A stretch of 64,000 nt of DNA from Diphasiastrum complanatum (GCA_029204225.1 CM055095.1:65654625-65718624); one strand, 5' to 3'; shown: positions 43,856 through 56,942, counted from the first letter of the stretch. Made by a program: numbers and translations. Notes: generated by a model not told the origin, from the sequence alone.

Positions 43856-44609
43856 TGTGAGAAATTGGCAAAAATCTAGCTTGGTATTTTTTATGATAGA
43901 AGTTTGTAAGTGAATCTCACATGTGTGGAGGATGTTCCCACGTGTGGAGAATTGTAAAGTAAATTAAAATGTTTGATATAGGGGTCTTATAGAATTTCAT
44001 AGTCAAGCATTTAGGTGTAGGATGTTGATAGGGTCAAATTTGGCATAGATGGCAAATTATCCATTTCCACTTGTAATGCCAATATTGAGCCAAAATAGAG
44101 CCAAACTTGTGCCAATTAGAGTGTAGACAAGTGTCATGCTTTTGTTTGATGAAGCTTAAGAGGTCCAATAGAATTTAGAGGTGCATGGATCAATGGTCCA
44201 ATAGGATTAAGAGGTGGCAAAGTGTGATCCAATCATAGTTAAGCATAGTGGTAGCTCATGAATCTATTAGTATCATTGTACTCCTCCTTTTGGATCTAAT
44301 TGATTTTGAGATTGAGTGTATTTTGAGTGTCATTGAATTTCTAGCTTTCTCTCTCTACCCGAGAGCTCATGATGGTTTTTCTCTCTCTACTCGAGGAGAG
44401 CAGCTTGTTTTTACTTAGAATACTTTTGGAACACTTCCCACACGTGTGAGTGAGAGTTGAAAGTGATTGAATGCATGTAGTAGTGTGTTTTTGCCATAGA
44501 ATCAAAGATAGATCTTGAATCTCAATCTAGTCTTGATCTTGGTGCATCTACACACCTTAGGAGATCACAAGTACATGTAGTGGACAATCCACACGTGTGC
44601 AATTCAACA
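43856..44609 (+). repeat. 3' LTR of copia B copy 4
   Basis: It is 754 bp and collinear with 39879-40632, with about 11 mismatches by eye, nearly all transitions. It ends 'gcaattcaaca' and is followed by the target duplication 'ctaag'. Confidence 0.92.
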
Positions 44610-44811
44610 CTAAGGCCCAAAGTCCTTTTATTCAAGTTCTATTGCGTGGTCACTAGGTCAGTCTTATACATGCAGGAAGCCAGAGCCCTCGCACTTATTA
44701 TTCTAACTCTACACTATATTGTGGCAGGGCCCCACTAGGTAAGGCTTAACCAACAATATTTCAAGTGGTGGGACCCACTTGTTCATTATTGTGCAGGAAA
44801 TACCCACAACA

Positions 44812-45929
44812 AGGTCCACGGCCCAAAGTAGTGTCGGTCCCTCGGCACTAGGTTGCAATTGTCATGAAGGGGCGCTGTTGTCGGTTCTTTTATTGCTGGA
44901 ACATGGGTGCTTCAAGAAAAGCGTGGATAAAATTCGCTTCCGTAAAACCTAAGGCTTTATTGGATGATGGCAATCAACAAGAACTTGGACTTGCCAGATT
45001 TTCAATAATACCCATAAGGGTCTGGTGGCCATTCTGGATAACCTTGTTCATTGACAATTGGGTAGTCAAGGTATGCCATTGGAGGATCCCAAGATAAATC
45101 TTGCTGATATAATGGATCCTCATAGATCGGCGCAACTGGTCCCAATGTTATGGACTCCTCCAAATCATAATGTGGATATTATGTGCTTGCTTGAGGCTCT
45201 TGTCTGTCCAGGTATTCGAAGTATGCATCAACCTGACGACTTTTCTCAATAGTCAATATCATAGATTTAGGACAAGGCTTTGTCATTGTAGGTTCTGGTT
45301 CTTGTTGTACAATTGGCCGTTTTGGGCTTGGATTCCCTGGATTTGGCCGTCTAAGCAATGTGATGTCCTGATGTAACTTTGTGGTGGCCAGATGTTGAGT
45401 GGAACATGTCGACTTTGGTTGGATCTTGCTTATGATTGGCGTTGAAATCAGAGGACAATCTCCCACCTTAGTCTTTCCTTTCTCAATGGACTGCTCTCTT
45501 GAAGGTGGTACAGATGGATCGTTGCGATGACTGGTTGTCAGTTTGCCTTCAAGTTGCTTGGTTGACGTGAGGCCCCTTTGTATGTCATCCCACCAGAAGT
45601 TGTGGCAGCATTTGTTTAATGAGGCTTGGTAAAATCTGCTGGATTGCATCTGTTGCCAATTTCTTGACTTCTTCCACTATCCCTTGTTGGATAGATTTTA
45701 CCCACTCTGTCTTTTGTGGTATTGGGTGATTCACGTGTGGCCGTGTCAACTTGTCTTAGGATCTTTCTCTCATTCCTTCCATCCGCATCTGCTTCGTAAC
45801 CAGGTGGCACTAGAAGTTTGCATTTGTAGTGCAGCTTCTCGGTTGGTGGATTTGCATGGTCACATGTAGGTTGTCGATTCAAGCAGGTAGGAGTCATAAC
45901 GGCTTTTCTTGAATCTCTTAGTGGACAAT
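44812..45929 (-). other. Element G interior, possible decayed coding region
   Basis: Two minus-strand open frames overlap here: 45179-45649 (156 codons, Pro/Ser/Lys-rich, ending DAYFEYLDRQ) and 45616-45897 (93 codons). Neither shows a zinc knuckle, protease or polymerase motif. A gag-like origin is possible from position, downstream of the primer site and leader, but the sequence does not show it. The region next to the 3' LTR (44812-44870) lacks a convincing polypurine tract. Confidence 0.3.
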
Positions 45930-46735
45930 CACGACGAAGGAGGTAAAGGAGATGGAGCGAGCAGGGGGGGTGCGAGCAGGGAGAAGCGAGGGAGGCGAAG
46001 GGGGAAGGAGGCAGCTAGCAGGGAGGTGAAGGAGGGAGGAGCGAGCAAGAGCAGAAGGGAGGAGCAGCAAGCGAACATGGAGGAGGAAGGGAAGACAATG
46101 AGGGAAGAGGGAGAGCGGAGCAGTAGAGAGAGGGGAAGGGAGAGGGAGCGGAGCAGCCAGGAAAGGAGGGAAGAGTAGGAAGCAGCAAGCGAGCAGGAGG
46201 TGATGGAGGGAGGAGCGGACATGAGCAAAAGGGAAGCAAAAGTGAGCAGGGAGGAAGAAGGGAAGGCAGCGAGGGAAGAAGGGGAGCGGACCAGCAGAGG
46301 GGAGCAGGGAAGGGAGGTGGAGTAGGCAGACAGACATGCTATGGAGAGCGGAGCAGGCAGGCTGGCTGGCTGGCTATGGAGGAGATGAGCAGCAGGCAGG
46401 AAAGGAGCGGGCGAGCAGCAGGCGAGGGCAACAGGGAGGTGAGCAAGAGCAGGAGAGTGAAGGGGGCGGGTGAGGAGAGAGCGAGAAAGCAGCAGGGAGA
46501 GAGCGGAGGGGAGGGGGGAGCAAGGGAGGGAGGTGGAGCAAGAGGGGGAGGGAGGTAGCGAACGAGAAGTAAGGAGCAAAAAAAGGAGCAAGAAGGGGGG
46601 CAGCAAGCGAGGGAGGGAGGGAGCGAGTGAGAAGGGAGTGAGGGGGAGAGGGAGCGAGCGAGAAACAAGGAGCAGCGAGCAGCAGGACGAGCAGGGAGCA
46701 AGAAGGGGGAGGGAAGAGAGAGTTTTTTTTTTTTG
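45930..46735 (-). repeat. 800-bp strand-biased purine tract (pyrimidine-rich on the element's sense strand)
   Basis: The plus strand is almost all G and A, with irregular units such as 'gagggagg', 'gagcagcaggc' and 'gaaggaggtaa'. There are few C and very few T until the T run at about 46722. Long open frames on both strands (Leu/Ser/Pro-rich or Arg/Glu/Gly-rich) are composition artefacts. In element G it lies in the leader between primer site and interior. Confidence 0.8.
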
Positions 46736-47134
46736 ACAACAAGCTTAAGAGGGGTTTAGAAAGAGATTTTTTTTTTTTTAAAAGAGGATTGATGCATAGC
46801 AGAACTGAGATTACAACAATACGAAACTAAAAACACTTTTTAAACAAGCGAAGGTTTTTTTTTCAGAAAAACGTGAACTAAAGTCGTAACAATGGGCAAT
46901 TTGAAAAAACCTTAATTAAAAATTAACTACACAATATATGGCCTACAAAATCAAAATCACTACTTAAAAAACAAAACTAATCCCTTGAGGGCTTGGGGTT
47001 TTTTTGTAATGGAAATGGAAGATTCTGGAGAATGGGAGAAGAGGAGGTGAGGGGGAGGAAGCAGAAAAGAGTGGAGAGAGGAGTGAAGAAATAGAGAGTT
47101 TGAAAGGCAGCTATGCGGTGAGCAACGTTGGCGC

Positions 47135-47152
47135 TCCCCGACAACGGCGCCA
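47135..47152 (-). other. Asp-tRNA primer-binding site of element G
   Basis: The plus-strand sequence 'tccccgacaacggcgcca' is identical to 601-618 and matches the tRNA-Asp 3' end at 17 of 18 positions. It lies 2 bp from the LTR end at 47155. Confidence 0.8.
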
Positions 47153-47154
47153 CT

Positions 47155-47944
<790 letters not shown>

Positions 47945-47945
47945 C

Positions 47946-49162
47946 TTATCTCTTTATCTTCTCGTTGGCTAGCTTCACTGGTACCACTCCAACTCCTTTA
48001 ACATATAGCAATTTGTCATCGGCTTGTCCAACTTCATCACCATTGTAAGTTTCTTTGAGTTCTGAAAACCACTCTTTCCTTGAAGTCATGTGCTTGGACG
48101 CACCACTATCAATGTACCAGATATCCTTGGCTTCATCACTTGTCATTAATGCTGTAATGAACAGGTTTGAACTCTTACCTATGTCATCTTCATATTGATC
48201 ATCATCGTATTGATGTTGATCAGCATAATTGTCTTCATAACAATCATCATCAAATTGATGTTGATCAGCATAATTGCCCGCTTGTCATTTTTCTTTTCTT
48301 TGTTCTATCTCCTTCTGTTTCTTGAAGCATTGACGCTCCCAATGGCCAGGTTTGTTGCAATATCTACAATTTTCAGGTTTATTTTGCTTGGAATAGTCGT
48401 GTCTTTGACCTCGGTCTTGATTCCAACTGCCTCGATTTGGGCCATCATTGGATTGTTCTTGAAATTGTTGGAACGATCCATGATATGAGTTTCCACCTCT
48501 TGATTGGTGTCTTCCACGACCAAATCTGCCAACACGTCCTCTCACTGCAAGAGCTTGATCAAATCCCCTGTTGTGATGACTCAAGTTTTCTTGACGTTGT
48601 TGTTCCTGCAAAAGCAATCCACCTAACTCTTCATAAGTTGGAAGATTTTCCCGTGTGGCTATACTTGTCACAAACATTTGATGTGACTCACTCAAACTAT
48701 TCAATTCAACTGCACGATCTCACGATCTTGTACTCGCTCTCCAACTGCTGCTAATTGGTCACGAATCTCTTTGTTCTTCAATAGGTGATCAGCAACAGTT
48801 GCACCATCATCCATTCACAATGTGTGTAGCTTCGTCTTCAGGAATAGCACTCGAGATGTGTTTGTGGTCTCAAACAATGCCTTCAATGTATCCCATGCTT
48901 CTTTTGGTCCTTCTGAATTCGAAATGTAGGGAATAATTGCATCTCTAACTGATAAGTTGATGACATTTTGTGCTTTCTATTTTCTCCTGTCAAATGCCCG
49001 CTGATCTTCTTCAATCACTGGCCTTGTCTCTTCACCTGTCACGATCTTCCATAGCTCCTTTTCCATCAAAATGTTTTTCAGTTTGAATTTCCAAACTACA
49101 TAGTTGTCGTCTCCTTCCAATTTGCTTGACTCATTGAGGACACTCTCGTTTAGAGTTGCCAT
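47946..49162 (-). pseudogene. copia H gag-protease fragment
   Basis: It starts at 49162 with MATLNESVLNESSKLEGDDN and VVWKFKLKNILMEKELWKIV. Gag continues with a stop near 48978 and a frameshift near 48750, then an open stretch (48285-48704) with an Arg/Gly-rich segment and a perfect zinc knuckle CRYCNKPGHWERQC. An Asp/Gln-rich repeat follows (ADQHQFDDD, ADQHQYDDD). Protease shows WYIDSGASKHMTSRKEWFSE (about 48110-48050). It stops at 47946 exactly where the G LTR begins. No polymerase remains. Confidence 0.82.
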
Positions 49163-49239
49163 TACTGAACAGATGAGTCCGGATCAAGTAATCTATCAAA
49201 CCACAGAACTGTATATTTTTTTGGTTGTACATCTGTGGA

Positions 49240-50275
49240 ACGTGAAAGTACGGCTACTCAATTTAACTTGTGCACTTGGCTCAAAGAGATTGGTAAGAGG
49301 AATTCATCAGAGAGAGGCTTGGGAAGCTTTGAAGAAGCTTTATGAATCCAAGTCCACATCTAGAGTGTTGACTCTAAGAAGACAAATCTTTCAAAGTTTG
49401 TAAAAGAAGGAAGAGAGTACTCATGCTTTTGTTTTGAGAGTTAAAGCATTCAATGATGAATTATCATGTATTGATGGGAGCATTAAGGAGGTAGAACTTG
49501 TTCAAGTTATACTTAATGTCTTGTTAGATGATCATGCTAATCTTGTTCAAAGCTTTGCTATTCAAAAAACTTTGCCAAGAATTGTGAATTTGCAAGAGAT
49601 TTTGGTGAATGAGGAGTTTAGGCTTCAAGTAAGAGGTGGATCTACATCAAAATCTCATTATGAAGAGGAGGCTATGTTCATCATAGGCAAGTTCAAGGGC
49701 AAAGGCAAAGGCAAGTGGTCAAAGGGTCAAGATCAAGGTGAGACTTCCTCTTTTGGAAAAAAGAAAGATAAATCTAAGCTGAAATGCTTTTATTGTGGTA
49801 TCAAAGGGCATTTTGCTAATGAATGTTTGAAGAAGCAAAGAGATGAAGGTAGCAAGCAAATCAACTTTACTACTAATGATGAGGATCTAGGTGGTTGTGA
49901 TTCTCTTTTGATGTGTTCTTCAAGTCCAATATCAAGTGAAGGTGACAAAGATTCATGGTGGATTGATAGTGCAGCTAGTTGACACATGACTAGTCACGAG
50001 TTCTTTACTTCTTTGGTCACTTATGATGGAGCCAAGAAAATGATTCACATGGCCAATGGTGGTGAGTGTGTGATTGAAGGTATTGGTTCAATTCCTATAT
50101 GTCTTTCTACTAATAGAAAAGCAAGACTTGATGGTGTTCTTTACATTCCTTCACTTTCAAAGAATTTGTTAAGTGTTGGTCAAATGATAGAGAAAGGATA
50201 CATGGTAACATTTGGTGGTGATGCTGTTTCATTACAAAAAGGAAGAGACTTTGGTTGCCATGGGCAATAGACAAG
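49240..50275 (+). pseudogene. copia I gag-protease fragment
   Basis: The gag C-terminal half (EAWEALKKLYESKSTSRVLT, VELVQVILNVLLDDHANLVQ) is followed by the knuckle CFYCGIKGHFANEC near 49785. The protease motif WWIDSAAS lies near 49960, with a TGA at 49981 instead of a Cys/Trp codon and Ala where Gly is usual in DSGA. The linker VLYIPSLSKNLLSVGQMIEK is at 50130-50190. A stop also lies at 49400. It is related to family B gag but distinct, and both ends are cut. Confidence 0.8.
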
Positions 50276-50516
50276 GTAGACTTTTCAAGCTTGATGCTTT
50301 TGTTATGGCTAACAAAAAGAATGGAATGTAAATCGCCATCTTAAACTAGAATAAATTAAACTCGTAGTTAAATGTACCTTTAATGGTATAATTTACATGT
50401 ATTTGTAACTCATCTATTAACTAGAGTTATTCAATGGAGCAATGCACCTGTAATCTCTAGAGGTGTGTTTGCTCGTTCCGTAGGAAATATACGGAAGACA
50501 CGCTTCAGTCTCACAC

Positions 50517-50711
<195 letters not shown>

Positions 50712-50777
50712 AATAAGTGAATAGAACATCGAAGGTATACACGAAAAGTAAAGAATCTAATTGAAAAACTAACCGGA

Positions 50778-52540
50778 GTGTATGCTGTTGTGATGCATGT
50801 CGAGTGGTTTTTGGCAGGTTTACCACCAAAAGTTGATCGATACTGTAGACAAGGAGATATGACTTCTTTATTAGCAATCATCGCAAGTGCTAAAAACTAT
50901 GAGACTTTGAAGTTGGCTCACAAAAGATGTTCTACCAGACTAACTCGGAAGTCTAAGCATGACTCAGCGACAGTGAAGATGAATCTAAATTTGAATCCAG
51001 TTCAAGCTCTTCCAGTTCCGAATCTGACTCCAATGATTCATCAGACACAGAAACTGATGATGTAGATCAAAGAAAGGAACAAAAGTCCAAACGAAAAGAA
51101 GATAGCAAAAGTATTGAGGATAAGGCTGCAACCTCTAAAGTTGAAAAGCTTTGGAAAAGTAATATGGCTGATCTTAATAAGAAGTTCAACGATCTAAAAG
51201 TTCAAATTTCAGAAGTTGCAGACCAAAAGCTTCTTCTTCGAACTCGGAAATATGTTGCACAAAGTGCGGTACATCGGGACATTCAAAGGAAGATTGCAAA
51301 TATGTGAATGTTAAGTATGTCGAAGACCCTTCTCAAGAAGTTCTCTTTATATTTCAAGATAATGCACCTACAAATTACATTCAGGGTACCACAGCACCAA
51401 CCCAACAAGGCAAACCAAAGTTCGCACCGACACAATCCACCAGAGTTTGTTGGTCCAGCAACGAAGACTATCAATTCGTCAAAACCAGTTTCAGACAATT
51501 GCTATAACTATGGAGAGCTAGGACATTTTTTGCCTGATTGTCCGCAACCATGAAAGCCTATCGGATATATACGTCTTTTCTCAAACTGTAAAAAACTTGG
51601 CCACAAATATCCTGATTGTCCACAACCACAGATTCCGCGTCCAAAGTACCAGTATGTAGCTACATTGTTGTTGTTGCTGATTCAAAAGTAAAACCTTCAA
51701 CAAATGCTGTTGTGCAGACGATTGATGTCATTGAAGATAAATTAACGAAGACAGTTGACCACCACCAATCCTGGCCAAGCATTGTCGAGAAGTTATTCAA
51801 AGTTACCACAAGAAGCAAAAGCTCCTCGAAACCTGACTCAAGTTTCTTCAAAGAAGCAGAGAAATGCCTCGAAGAAGAAATCATCAAACAAATCTATAAT
51901 GAAGGAAGATCTTAAAGTTGATCCTGATTATGATTGTGATGCAACTAAGCTATTTTCAAAGGATATTTCTACGGAAGCTAAAAAAATTATCAATTCTGAA
52001 TTACAGACAGTCGTTGTAGAGAAGAAAGTCACATTCGAGAAAGGGGACGTTGAAATCACGAAGACCAAACTTTCTGATGCCACAATTGACAAGCCTATTT
52101 CAAAAGTGAAGACGAAAGACTATGACATTGTAACTAATATTGGCTCTCTTCATCCCAATATAACTTTTGAGCAATTGCTGGCAGACAACACTTATTACCG
52201 AAAGCAGTTAAAAGGTCTCTTTGTCCCTAAGAAGAAGAAACGAATTTCTCTACCAGATGTTGGTGTATTATCTATTGATCTAGGAGAAGTCGGCACACCA
52301 GAATTCAATGTTACTATTGTTGGATGCTTGATTGAAAATGTGTCGATTGACTTAAGTTTGAGTGTAAATATTATAACTGAAGACATTGCTCATGCCTTAG
52401 GTTTGACCGATATTCAACCAATTCAATGAAATATCAAGTTGGTCGATTCAACACGAAGAAAACTTGTTGGCGAACTAAAGGACGTGACTATATATATATT
52501 CAAGCCAAGCCTTTTACGATGAACTTTATCGTTATGAAAT
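50778..52540 (+). pseudogene. gypsy-like gag-protease fragment
   Basis: A gag portion with DMTSLLAIIASAKNYETLKL (50855-50915) is followed by acidic linker sequence. Two zinc-knuckle-like pieces appear near 51240-51300 (CCTKCGTSGHSKEDC in part) and near 51500-51545 (GELGHFLPDCPQP). A Lys-rich region follows. From 51930 to 52429 there is an open frame ending in a retropepsin-like region (FNVTIVGCLIENVSIDLSLS, VNIITEDIAHALGL), where the catalytic DTG appears to have become DLS. Several frameshifts separate the parts. Gypsy, not copia, is indicated by the protease style. It ends where copia integrase begins. Confidence 0.6.
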
Positions 52541-53278
52541 CACTTGGTTCTCAATGTGATCTCAGTAGGAGTCTCAAATTATTATATAACCTTCATTGAT
52601 GATTATAGTAAATTTTCCAGAGTATACTTTATTCAGAATAAATCTGAAGCACTTGATAAATTCACGAAATATGTGAATTGGACAAAGAGATGTACAAGCA
52701 ACAAAGAAAAACAGATCAAGACAAATCGAGGTGGCAAATACATCTCGAATCGCTTCAATGACTTCTGCAATGATCGTGGCATCATTCACAGAAGGACTGC
52801 AACCTATACACCACAGCACAACGATGTTGCAGAGAGGAAGAATAGGACCCTGATGGAAGCTGCCAAATGCATGATGACCTACTCGAACGCTCCAAGGGCA
52901 CTGTGGGCTGAAGCAATAGCTACAGCCGCATACATCCAGAACAGGACAAGGAAGTCTGGTGTCCCTCACACGACACCACACGTGTTATGGTGGGGTAGAA
53001 AGCCCAACTTGTCTCACGTCAGAATCTTTGGTTGTGTAGTTTATGCACATATTCCTGATAAGCTTCGAAAGAAGCTTGATGAGAAAGCTGAACAAGGATT
53101 TTTGGTAGGTTATGACAACAACTCGTCATACTACATATTCTACATGCCAGACACGAACACTATAAAAACAATGAGAGATGTCATATTTGATGAGAGCTAG
53201 ACAATGGCCAATGACGATCCTGTCAGCTATGAGGTTCTAGAGAGGCAGTACTATGATTTGCCACCAGCGACATCAGAG
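52541..53278 (+). pseudogene. copia K integrase fragment
   Basis: YYITFIDDYSKFSRVYFIQN begins inside the integrase core. KQIKTNRGGKYISNRFNDFC has Asn where the second catalytic Asp (RSD) is usual. AERKNRTLMEAAKCMM and the C-terminal motif VRIFGCVVYAHIPDKLRKKL with FLVGYD follow. The frame is open from 52544 to a TAG at 53198 and continues after it (DDPVSYEVLERQYYDLPPAT). It is cut at 53278 by the J-family LTR. Confidence 0.82.
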
Positions 53279-54392
53279 TGAGTAAACAAGCACGATCAAA
53301 CAGTGATAAAGTGCATTCAATCACAACAAGCATTCATCTACATTATACATAGATAGAAAAGCATGTTGTTGCTATATTACACTGAAGCACAATAAATTAG
53401 CAATTACAACCAAACTGACGACATAACTGGGAGGCTCAAAATCATTTGTCTCATGGACAGAGCATCATGTAGAGTGTGCCTAGATGATCCATTTATAGAT
53501 TTCATCCATGTATTAATTACAGTAAATGTTTGTCACCTAATTAGGTAAGTTGTTGTACTTGGAAGTATTTGGCTTGTGTGGTGACAACTGTATATACGGT
53601 CAACCCATAGGGAAGGTTGACACGGACGAGGATGTCACAAATTCTCTCACTTCGCATTTTAGGAAAAGTGGTTTTCTCTCACTTCGCAAATTCTGGAAAG
53701 TGGCTGGGAACGTCCCTCGTTCAAAATAGACGACCTTCGGTATTTTCTCTCTCTTTGGGATTTTGCAAAAAAGCCAAAGGTGCCCTAAAACAGTTCAATT
53801 CTTGAGAGCAGATGACCTTCGAAAGTTTCTCTCTCTTTGCATTTTTGTGAAAAAGCCGAAGGTGTTGAAAACAATTAAACTTTTGAACTGTGCATAAGTT
53901 GACTTCTCTAAATTAATTGAATGAAAGAAGTCGAAGGCAAGTGTCGCAGATTTTGAAAAAGTGCACAAAATGCAAACTGTGCGACACTTAGTGTATTTTT
54001 GTAGACTATTGCGACACTTAGTGTATTTCTGCAGACTGTTGCGACACTTAGTGTATTTCTGCAGACTGTTACAAAAGTAATGTATTTCTACAGACTTGTT
54101 GTAAATGCAAGTTTGTGGAAGTCCTTGAAGATGGCCAAGTCTTCAATGACTTCAAGTTATTAAACTTAACATCTGAACTTGAAATTATGATAAGATTGGT
54201 TACTCTTTGTAGACGTTTTTCAAATAATTTGGTTATCTAAGTTTCTGATTCCTGTAGGTATCAGATGAATAAATGTAGAACCAAAGTTGGTTTCACCTGA
54301 CCCTAGATCAATGATCACTAAATGTGCAAGAAGAATCATGACATAGAAATTAGTCATTCACCAAGGAGACAACTGTGGCTTAATTTTCAACA
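53279..54392 (-). repeat. J-family LTR, 1114 bp (3' LTR of a minus-strand element)
   Basis: On the plus strand it runs from 'tgagtaaacaagcacg' to 'taattttcaaca', TG...CA. Next to it 'gtctcccttaagg' is the complement of a polypurine tract. A second, shorter copy is at 58883-59575. It contains a 32-bp tandem repeat at about 53978-54095. Confidence 0.75.
53978..54095 (-). repeat. Tandem repeat of about 32 bp inside the J LTR
   Basis: 'gcgacacttagtgtattt' followed by 'tgcagactgtt' occurs three times, plus a degenerate fourth unit. The second J LTR has two units at about 59300-59365. Confidence 0.75.
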
Positions 54393-54399
54393 GTCTCCC

Positions 54400-56889
54400 T
54401 TAAGGTCATGGTTGGTGCCTTGGTATCTTCGTCAAGTTCAGCATGTTGAAGAACTTCTTATGCTTGATCCTGGGAAGCGCTTTGGTGAAGATGTCTGCGA
54501 CCATTTTTGTTGTGGAGCAGTATTGAAGGGTCACTTGCCCTGAGAAGACTTTCTCCCGAATGAAATGATACTGAATTTCTATGTGCTTGGATTTGTCATG
54601 AAATTTGGGATTCAGTGATAGTGAAATACAGCTCAAGTTGTCACACAGAATGGTGGTAGCATTGAACTGAGTGTGATGTAAGTCATGAAGTAATAACCTG
54701 ATCCATACAGCTTCTGTTGAAGCTTGCCATGCTACGATGTACTCTGCCTCTGTCAAAGAAAGCGCAACTGATTTCTGTTTTCTTGAGTTCCACAAAATTG
54801 GTCCCCTTGCCATATAGAAACAGAACCCGGAGGTAGATTTTCTGGTAGAGATTGTTCCTCCCCAATCTGAATCGGAGTAGCCTCGCAAGATGAGTGGGTC
54901 GATAGCATTTCCATCATAACATAAAATGTGATCTAAACTTCCCTGAATCTGGTCTAGTACACAGCATTGCATACATCAAAGATCCTATTAGTGAATGATA
55001 AAGGTACTTCGCTATGTCGCGAGTACCTCACTATTAGAATCAGCACAAGTAGGTTTATTCAATACTATACTTTGATCCATTGGAGTATCAATTGGTTTGC
55101 AATCAGACATATGAAATTTTTCTAAAATGCCTTTTAGATATGCATGCTGGCTGAGATAGATATTCTTTTGAAGTCTATTTCTAGCAAAAAATGGACAGCT
55201 CCTAAATCAGTCATGTCAAATTCCTTTCACAGATCACTCTTAGTAGTGTGCAGAATCTCTTGAAGCATTCAAAGGCTTCAAATTTGTGCTTAATGAACAT
55301 GACTGTAGACCATCTAGAATAATCATCTATGAAAGTGATAAAATAGATTGCATCTCCTAAGGACGAGGTTGGCATTGGACCACAAAGATCACTATGTAGA
55401 AGATCCAATACGTGCTTTGTTTTGATGGAATGTGATTTGAAAAACTTGCTTCTAGAGTGTTTGCCATAGACATATGATTCACAAAAGAAAAATTTCCTAT
55501 CTAATGAAGAAGGGAAATACAATCCATCAACTAAATTATTACAACGCATATAGGAAAGTGATCTTGTATTCACGTGTCCAAATTGACTATGCCACAAAAT
55601 AGCATTATCGTTTACATATTCATGAGAGATGCTAGCTAATGCAACTGAATTAGAGAGTACGTAAAGATTTCCAACTCTAGTGCATGTAGTCAGAGCAGTA
55701 TCTTCCTCGAATATTGTACATTGCTCAGATGAGAAAGTAAAAATGTAGCCCTCATCAATTATCTTAGAGACTGATGATAGGTTCTTTGATAGTTGAGGAA
55801 CGTGAAGGACGTTGGGAACACAAATAGATAGATCGTTGTTGAATGTGATCTTGACTGTCCTTTTGCCTTCAACGCGTATGGTGCTTGAATCTCCAAGGTA
55901 GATGAATTGATCTCTGTTGTAAGCTGCATACTCGGTAAACCATTCCTTGCAAGAGGTCATGTGTTGGCTAGCGCCATTGTCCAGGTACCAGCTATCACAA
56001 TCTTCATTGTTGCTACTGTAAGCCTTTAACAAGTGTGTATCTTGCTCCTTGAATTCCACCGCATTGGAGGAGTCTGCTGGCTGGTTTGCTTCTTTGTCTC
56101 GTTGTAGATGCGGATGCGACACTCCTTGATGTCGTGATTGGCTCTCTTACAATATCTACAGAAAAGCTTCTTGCGTGATCCACCATGCTTACCTTGAGTG
56201 TGAGGCTTTTGTTGTTACTGCTGCACTTGATTCTTGCCCTTGGAATAGTCTTTCTTCTTGGTGTACAAGGCCATGGATTTGTCTTTGATGGACAGACCAT
56301 TAGTCTTTCTCCACATTTCTTCTTGGAGAAGATGACTGATCACCTTTTGAAGAGTGAGGTTGGGTTGTGTGGAGATCATCACCACAAAGTGTTCATACAA
56401 CTTTGGAAGAGAAGAAAGCAAGGTCATAATGGCATCATCATCTTGAATAGCACATCCTATAGCTGATAATTGATCCATTAAAGATTTGAAACTGTTGACT
56501 TGAGAAGTGATGGCAGTATAATCAGACATGCTAAGAGTAAAGAACTTCCTTCTAAGATGTAATCTAGTGGTTACATCATGAGTCTCATAGAGATTTGATA
56601 ACAAATCTAATGCATCCTTAGAGGTTTTGCATGTGGTAACATGGGATATTTGGGAGTCGGCCAGATTGAGTGTGATACATGCTAAAGCCTTTTGATCTTT
56701 GATCTTCCATGCCTTTGCTTGATCACCATCTTCTAGTTTTAGGTTAGCACCTTCTACTACATCCCAAAGATCTCTATCTATCAACATCCTCCGAAGTTTT
56801 AACTTCTAGATGTAGAAGTTAGAACCATTGAATTTGTCAATGATTTTAGCCTCGTTGGATGATGACAAAGAGTTAGCAATATGAGACAT
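54400..56889 (-). pseudogene. copia J gag-pol with internal deletion
   Basis: It starts at 56889 with MSHIANSLSS. The gag core (LWDVVEGANLKLEDGDQAKA, TRLHLRRKFFTLSMSDYTAI) leads to knuckle CRYCKRANHDIKEC near 56145 and the protease site WYLDNGASQHMTSCKEW near 55950 (Asn in place of Ser). The integrase zinc region (AILWHSQFGHVNTRSLSYMR) and early core (LHSDLCGPMP, ITFIDDYSRW) run to about 55225. It then jumps to the RT end (EFDMTDLG) and RNase H (54406-54972: YSDSDWGGTISTRKSTSGF, KSVALSLTEAEYIVAWQAST, KSKHIEIQYHFIREKVFSG, VADIFTKALPRIKHKKF). Most of integrase and the RT catalytic core are missing. Gag and knuckle resemble copia A. Confidence 0.82.
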
Positions 56890-56942
56890 GTTAACAGTAA
56901 TATAAATGGAACAAACTTAATCTCTCGGTTTATTTGAGCTAC

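Larger units (their letters stand above)
39879..44609 (+). mobile_element. copia B copy 4: bounded, nested, internally deleted element
   Basis: Both LTRs are exactly 754 bp (39879-40632 and 43856-44609), running from 'tgtgagaaattgg' to 'ttaaca/ttcaaca'. The 5-bp duplication 'ctaag' flanks it (39874-39878 and 44610-44614). The uninterrupted G LTR at about 47740 shows a single 'ctaag', confirming the insertion site. The interior keeps gag, zinc knuckle and protease but has lost most of integrase and all RT and RNase H. By eye about 11 of 754 LTR positions differ, pointing to a fairly recent insertion. Confidence 0.93.

Noticed and set aside
45909-46742. Overlapping open frames up to 225 codons in the purine tract
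   Set aside because: Absence of T and C removes stop codons on both strands. The Leu/Pro/Ser-rich and Arg/Glu/Gly-rich products reflect composition only.
53274-53278. 'cagag' as target duplication for the J LTR
   Set aside because: The same bases precede the second J LTR at 58883, so they may belong to the element or be chance. No matching copy at the far end was found.
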